The notes below the pieces were generated by a model. The model ran no database searches. It was not told the DNA's origin and worked only from the letters and a program-made list of their open reading frames with translations. Positions 61,417 to 64,000 of a stretch of 64,000 nt of DNA are shown piece after piece. The position numbers and the translations under genes were made by a program. The stretch comes from Phocaeicola plebeius DSM 17135 (GTDB lineage: Bacteria > Bacteroidota > Bacteroidia > Bacteroidales > Bacteroidaceae). The stretch spans positions 310,001 to 374,000 of the forward strand of contig NZ_DS990134.1 in assembly GCF_000187895.1 (NCBI RefSeq), written 5' to 3'. Position 1 is the first letter of the stretch, and each line of letters begins with the position of its first letter.

Positions 61417-62178
61417 ATGAGTAAGGAAATCTTCGTTGCATTCGCAACACAGAAAGGTGGCATCGGCAAATCCACTGTCACGGCACTTGCCGCCAGCTAC
61501 CTGCACAACGTGAAAGGCTACAATGTCGCCGTCGTGGACTGCGACGACCCGCAGCACAGCATCCACGGGCTGCGCGAACACGAAATGGGGCTTATCGACA
61601 GCAGCACCTACTTCAAGGCTCTCGCTTGCGACCATTTCCGCCGGATCAAAAAGAACGCCTACACCATCGTCAAAAGCAATGCGGTGAACGCCCTCGACGA
61701 TGCCGAGAGGATGATTGCCACTGAGGACGTGAAACCCGACGTGGTGTTCTTCGACATGCCCGGCACACTCCGAAGCAACGGCGTGATAAAGACGCTCTCG
61801 CAGATGGACTACATTTTCACTCCGCTGAGTGCCGACCGCTTTGTCGTGGAGAGTACCCTGAAATTCGTCACGATGTTCCGCGACAGGCTGATGACTACCG
61901 GACAGGCGAAAACAAAGGGGCTGCATCTGTTCTGGACGATGGTGGACGGCAGGGAGAGGAACGACTTGTACGGCATCTACGAGGAAGTGATAGCCGAAAT
62001 GGGCTTTCCGGTACTTTCCACCCGCTTGCCCGACAGCAAGAAGTTCCGCCGTGACCTTTCGGAAGAGCGCAAGAGCGTTTTCCGCTCCACCATCTTCCCG
62101 ATGGACACGGCACTGCTGAAAGGGAGTGGCATCCGGGAGTTTTCCGAAGAGATAAGCGACATCATCAGACCGCAGTGA
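61417..62178 (+). CDS. traA: ParA-family ATPase TraA
   Basis: A 253-aa ParA/MinD-type ATPase, first gene of the tra operon. The deviant Walker A is ATQKGGIGKSTVTALAASYL; VAVVDCDDPQHS and VVFFDMPGTLRSNG are the other nucleotide-binding motifs. The ATG at 61417 puts the Walker motif at residue about 10, as usual; the frame extends upstream to 61093 but without family similarity. Probably positions or partitions transfer components. It is 3 bp ahead of the next gene. Confidence 0.88.
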   Translation: MSKEIFVAFATQKGGIGKSTVTALAASYLHNVKGYNVAVVDCDDPQHSIHGLREHEMGLIDSSTYFKALACDHFRRIKKNAYTIVKSNAVNALDDAERMIATEDVKPDVVFFDMPGTLRSNGVIKTLSQMDYIFTPLSADRFVVESTLKFVTMFRDRLMTTGQAKTKGLHLFWTMVDGRERNDLYGIYEEVIAEMGFPVLSTRLPDSKKFRRDLSEERKSVFRSTIFPMDTALLKGSGIREFSEEISDIIRPQ

Positions 62179-62180
62179 GC

Positions 62181-62621
62181 ATGGGCAGCAGGAAAGTGAA
62201 CACGGAAGGCATCGACGAGGAACTGCTGTTAGCCTCCATCGGGCGGCGCACACAGGACGGGACACTGCGCCCCGCACAGGAAGTACCCGCAGCTGCACCG
62301 ACCGAAGAGGACACCGCCGCACCGGAACCATCTCCTGTGCAACCCGTAACACGGGAAAAAGCGCAGAGGGAAAGTGGACGCCGGAAAAGGCAGGACGAGG
62401 ACTACAACGAGCTATTCCTGCGCCGCAACGAGATAAAGACCCGCCAATGTGTCTATATCAGCCGTGACGTCCACGGCAAGATCCTCAGAATCGTGAACGA
62501 CATCGCCGGAGGGGAAATCTCAGTAGGCGGATATGTGGATACCGTGCTGCGCCAGCATCTGGAACAGCACAAGGAGAGAATCAACGAACTGTACAAGAAA
62601 CAACGTGAAGATCTGATTTGA
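62181..62621 (+). CDS. traB: DUF3408 protein TraB
   Basis: A 146-aa protein whose C-terminal half, QCVYISRDVHGKILRIVNDI and VGGYVDTVLRQHLEQHKERI, matches DUF3408, a ribbon-helix-helix-like DNA-binding family of Bacteroides conjugative elements. The N-terminal half is a proline/glutamate-rich linker. The ATG at 62181 lies just after the traA stop; the in-frame GTG at 62175 overlaps it. The symbol is given by CTnDOT gene order. Confidence 0.78.
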   Translation: MGSRKVNTEGIDEELLLASIGRRTQDGTLRPAQEVPAAAPTEEDTAAPEPSPVQPVTREKAQRESGRRKRQDEDYNELFLRRNEIKTRQCVYISRDVHGKILRIVNDIAGGEISVGGYVDTVLRQHLEQHKERINELYKKQREDLI

Positions 62622-62623
62622 AA

Positions 62624-62977
62624 ATGGAAAAAGAAATGACACCGAATGAAAAAAGACCACAGCAAGACTGCGGAGGTATGTTTACCCAAGTGCAGGCGAG
62701 TGTGGAAATACTGTCGCCTGTCCCGGTAAGCGGCAAATGCAGTGAGAAGGACTATGAACGCCTGTTCATCCGCGACCCGGAAGTAAAGGCACGTGAGGGG
62801 AAGATGGCGTATGTGCGCCCGGAGTACCACGAGCGTATCATGCGTATCACCCGTGTAATCGGGCATGACCGGCTTACGCTGTCCGCTTACATCGACCATG
62901 TGCTGACGCACCACTTCAACCAGTGCGAAGATGCGATAAAGAGCCTTTATGCCCGAAATTACAATTCAGTATTCTAA
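62624..62977 (+). CDS. traC: DUF3408 protein TraC
   Basis: A 117-aa second DUF3408 protein: AYVRPEYHERIMRITRVIG and LSAYIDHVLTHHFNQCEDAI align in pattern with the preceding protein, suggesting an ancient tandem duplication. Starts 2 bp after the traB stop. Probably DNA-binding; precise role unknown. Confidence 0.78.
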   Translation: MEKEMTPNEKRPQQDCGGMFTQVQASVEILSPVPVSGKCSEKDYERLFIRDPEVKAREGKMAYVRPEYHERIMRITRVIGHDRLTLSAYIDHVLTHHFNQCEDAIKSLYARNYNSVF

Positions 62978-62993
62978 CCAAAAACGGAAGGAT

Positions 62994-63722
62994 ATGAATT
63001 ACACAATCAGCATGACAGACATTCTGCTGGCGGTATCGGTCGGCTGCAACCTCTGGTTCCTGTTCCTGCTCCTTTACGAGCGCATCATGGACACGCGGAT
63101 TGTCCGCTTCTTCAAGGGCATTGTCGGATTATGGCGGTCACTGGACGGGAATGAGGCTAAACGCATAGCGGCACACGAGGAAGTCCCTGCGGAAAAGGCG
63201 GACATCATCGGCAAGAGCCGTTTCAGGATGGCATCCACCCGGACAACCGCTGCCATACCGACGCAAGAAGCCGCCACTATTGAAAAAGGCATTGAGCTGT
63301 CGGAGGAAGAGGCTACTTTTGACGACGGAAAAACGGGAAACGCATCCCGCCCGGCACAAGTCCCGGAGGAAAAACTCGATGAGACCTTCACGAGCATACC
63401 GCCGGAGGAACTGGGATACGGGGACGACGAACCGGAAGAGGACGCCTCGGACACGCCACGGGCTTCGGGCAGCAGCTTTGACGAGATTGACGACGCCTGC
63501 AAGACCGCCAAAAACCCGGACGCGACACAGGCGGAACGTGAAAAGGCGGCTAAGGTGTTCACCGACATGGAGGGCACGGAGTTGTACGAGAAAATGATGG
63601 AAGGCTCTTCGGAGATAGGCATCCGCATCAAGGGGCTTATCGAGATTCGGCTGAAGAAATCTGAAAAGGAGTTCGTCGTGCCGGACAACATCGAGGAGTT
63701 CGACATTCGCAACTATGTATGA
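62994..63722 (+). CDS. traD: TraD-like conjugation protein
   Basis: A 242-aa protein with an N-terminal membrane segment (ILLAVSVGCNLWFLFLLLYE, about 9-28), a basic stretch, a long acidic disordered middle (about 90-180) and a helical C-terminal domain (FTDMEGTELYEKMMEGSS onward). It matches the gene following the two DUF3408 genes in CTnDOT-type tra operons. The ATG at 62994 gives the membrane segment near the N-terminus and follows GGAAGG. Confidence 0.7.
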   Translation: MNYTISMTDILLAVSVGCNLWFLFLLLYERIMDTRIVRFFKGIVGLWRSLDGNEAKRIAAHEEVPAEKADIIGKSRFRMASTRTTAAIPTQEAATIEKGIELSEEEATFDDGKTGNASRPAQVPEEKLDETFTSIPPEELGYGDDEPEEDASDTPRASGSSFDEIDDACKTAKNPDATQAEREKAAKVFTDMEGTELYEKMMEGSSEIGIRIKGLIEIRLKKSEKEFVVPDNIEEFDIRNYV

Positions 63723-63923
63723 CAACAATAAAAGAAATGAACATGAAAGAATGACATCAACCCACGCGGCGAGGAAACGCAAGGCGCATCCCCATCCGCA
63801 ACGGACACGCCCACGTCCGTGGAAACAAACGGGCATCCACTAAAACCAAAGTAAAGAAACAAAGTATCAACCGCCCGACAAAGGACCATCCACCCTTTTG
63901 ACGGCAAAAAACAAGAACAGTTT

Positions 63924-64000
63924 ATGAACAAGAACATCTTGAAAAACAGAAAAGCAATCCTCTCCGCGGCACTTGTCATCGCCGCAACCGCCTCCGCTTT
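63924..64000 (+). CDS. traE: TraE (DUF4134), start only
   Basis: The first 25 codons are visible: a basic start, MNKNILKNRKAILSAALV, then a hydrophobic signal-like segment. Position after traD and this N-terminus fit TraE, a small membrane protein of the DUF4134 family in the mating apparatus. The preceding 200 bp (63723-63923) hold no convincing gene. Confidence 0.6.
   Translation, partial: MNKNILKNRKAILSAALVIAATASA

Larger units (their letters stand above)
25940..64000 (+). mobile_element. CTnDOT-type tetracycline-inducible conjugative transposon (left end to window edge)
   Basis: Gene order and content match the CTnDOT/ERL family: IntDOT-like integrase, Xis2c/Xis2d-like proteins, exc (topB), tetQ-rteA-rteB, rteC, mobABC and the start of the tra operon. 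The left boundary is not fixed. It lies between the wzi promoter (25710) and the integrase promoter region (26066). A candidate att-like core TATATTTTGC lies at 25940-25949 (nine of ten to GTANNTTTGC), about 150 bp before int; the start coordinate here is that candidate. The right end is beyond 64000. The element carries two group II introns and an AT-rich two-gene cargo. Confidence 0.88.

Overview
The window comes from a Bacteroidales chromosome, most likely Bacteroides or Phocaeicola. Many genes have the Bacteroides-type -7 box TAnnTTTG just upstream. The gene content (Wzi capsule protein, Ser-type sulfatase, DUF5063 protein, RecQ-UvrD fusion) fits that group, and a CTnDOT-type conjugative transposon fills the right-hand 38 kb. 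No rRNA, tRNA or CRISPR array was seen.

Chromosomal part (1 to about 25.9 kb). A partial GNAT acetyltransferase and decayed gene remnants (1-1486) precede a 1606-aa exonuclease-RecQ-UvrD helicase fusion and a DEAD-box helicase. A serC-serA-small membrane protein-DUF1015 operon follows and ends in a strong terminator and a small repeat cluster. Next come a secreted sulfatase (-), a YigZ-family protein, two different L,D-transpeptidases, a lolA-like gene and ftsK (both -). A divergent DUF5063 / RNase D-like / rRNA methyltransferase group is next. The part ends in a minus-strand surface polysaccharide block: HAD hydrolase, polyprenyl glycosylphosphotransferase, lipocalin-like lipoprotein and Wzi.

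Conjugative transposon (about 25.9 kb to beyond 64 kb; right end outside the window). Order: IntDOT-type integrase, small HTH/Xis-like genes, a DUF4099/DUF3945 gene, topB (exc), DUF1896, a 1938-aa methylase-helicase, then tetQ-rteA-rteB behind the known tetracycline-responsive attenuator. A structured-RNA leader, a RibD-like gene and rteC follow. A two-gene cargo (AAA/DUF4143 ATPase plus KAP NTPase) sits before mobC-mobB-mobA (-), a candidate oriT, and the start of the tra operon (traA-traE). In CTnDOT, tetracycline relieves attenuation of tetQ-rteA-rteB, RteB activates rteC, and RteC switches on the excision genes; the same parts are present here.

Most striking features. Two unrelated group II introns interrupt two mobility genes in sense orientation. 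One lies 4 nt after the catalytic tyrosine codon of the integrase; the other lies between Walker A and Walker B of the mobC coupling protein. Removing each at its predicted GTGYG...AY boundaries restores an exact full-length frame (410 and 672 aa), so excision and transfer should both depend on RNA splicing. Also notable are a roughly 215-nt nested-hairpin RNA with its own terminator before the RibD-like gene and the KAP-centred cargo, a candidate phage-defence module.
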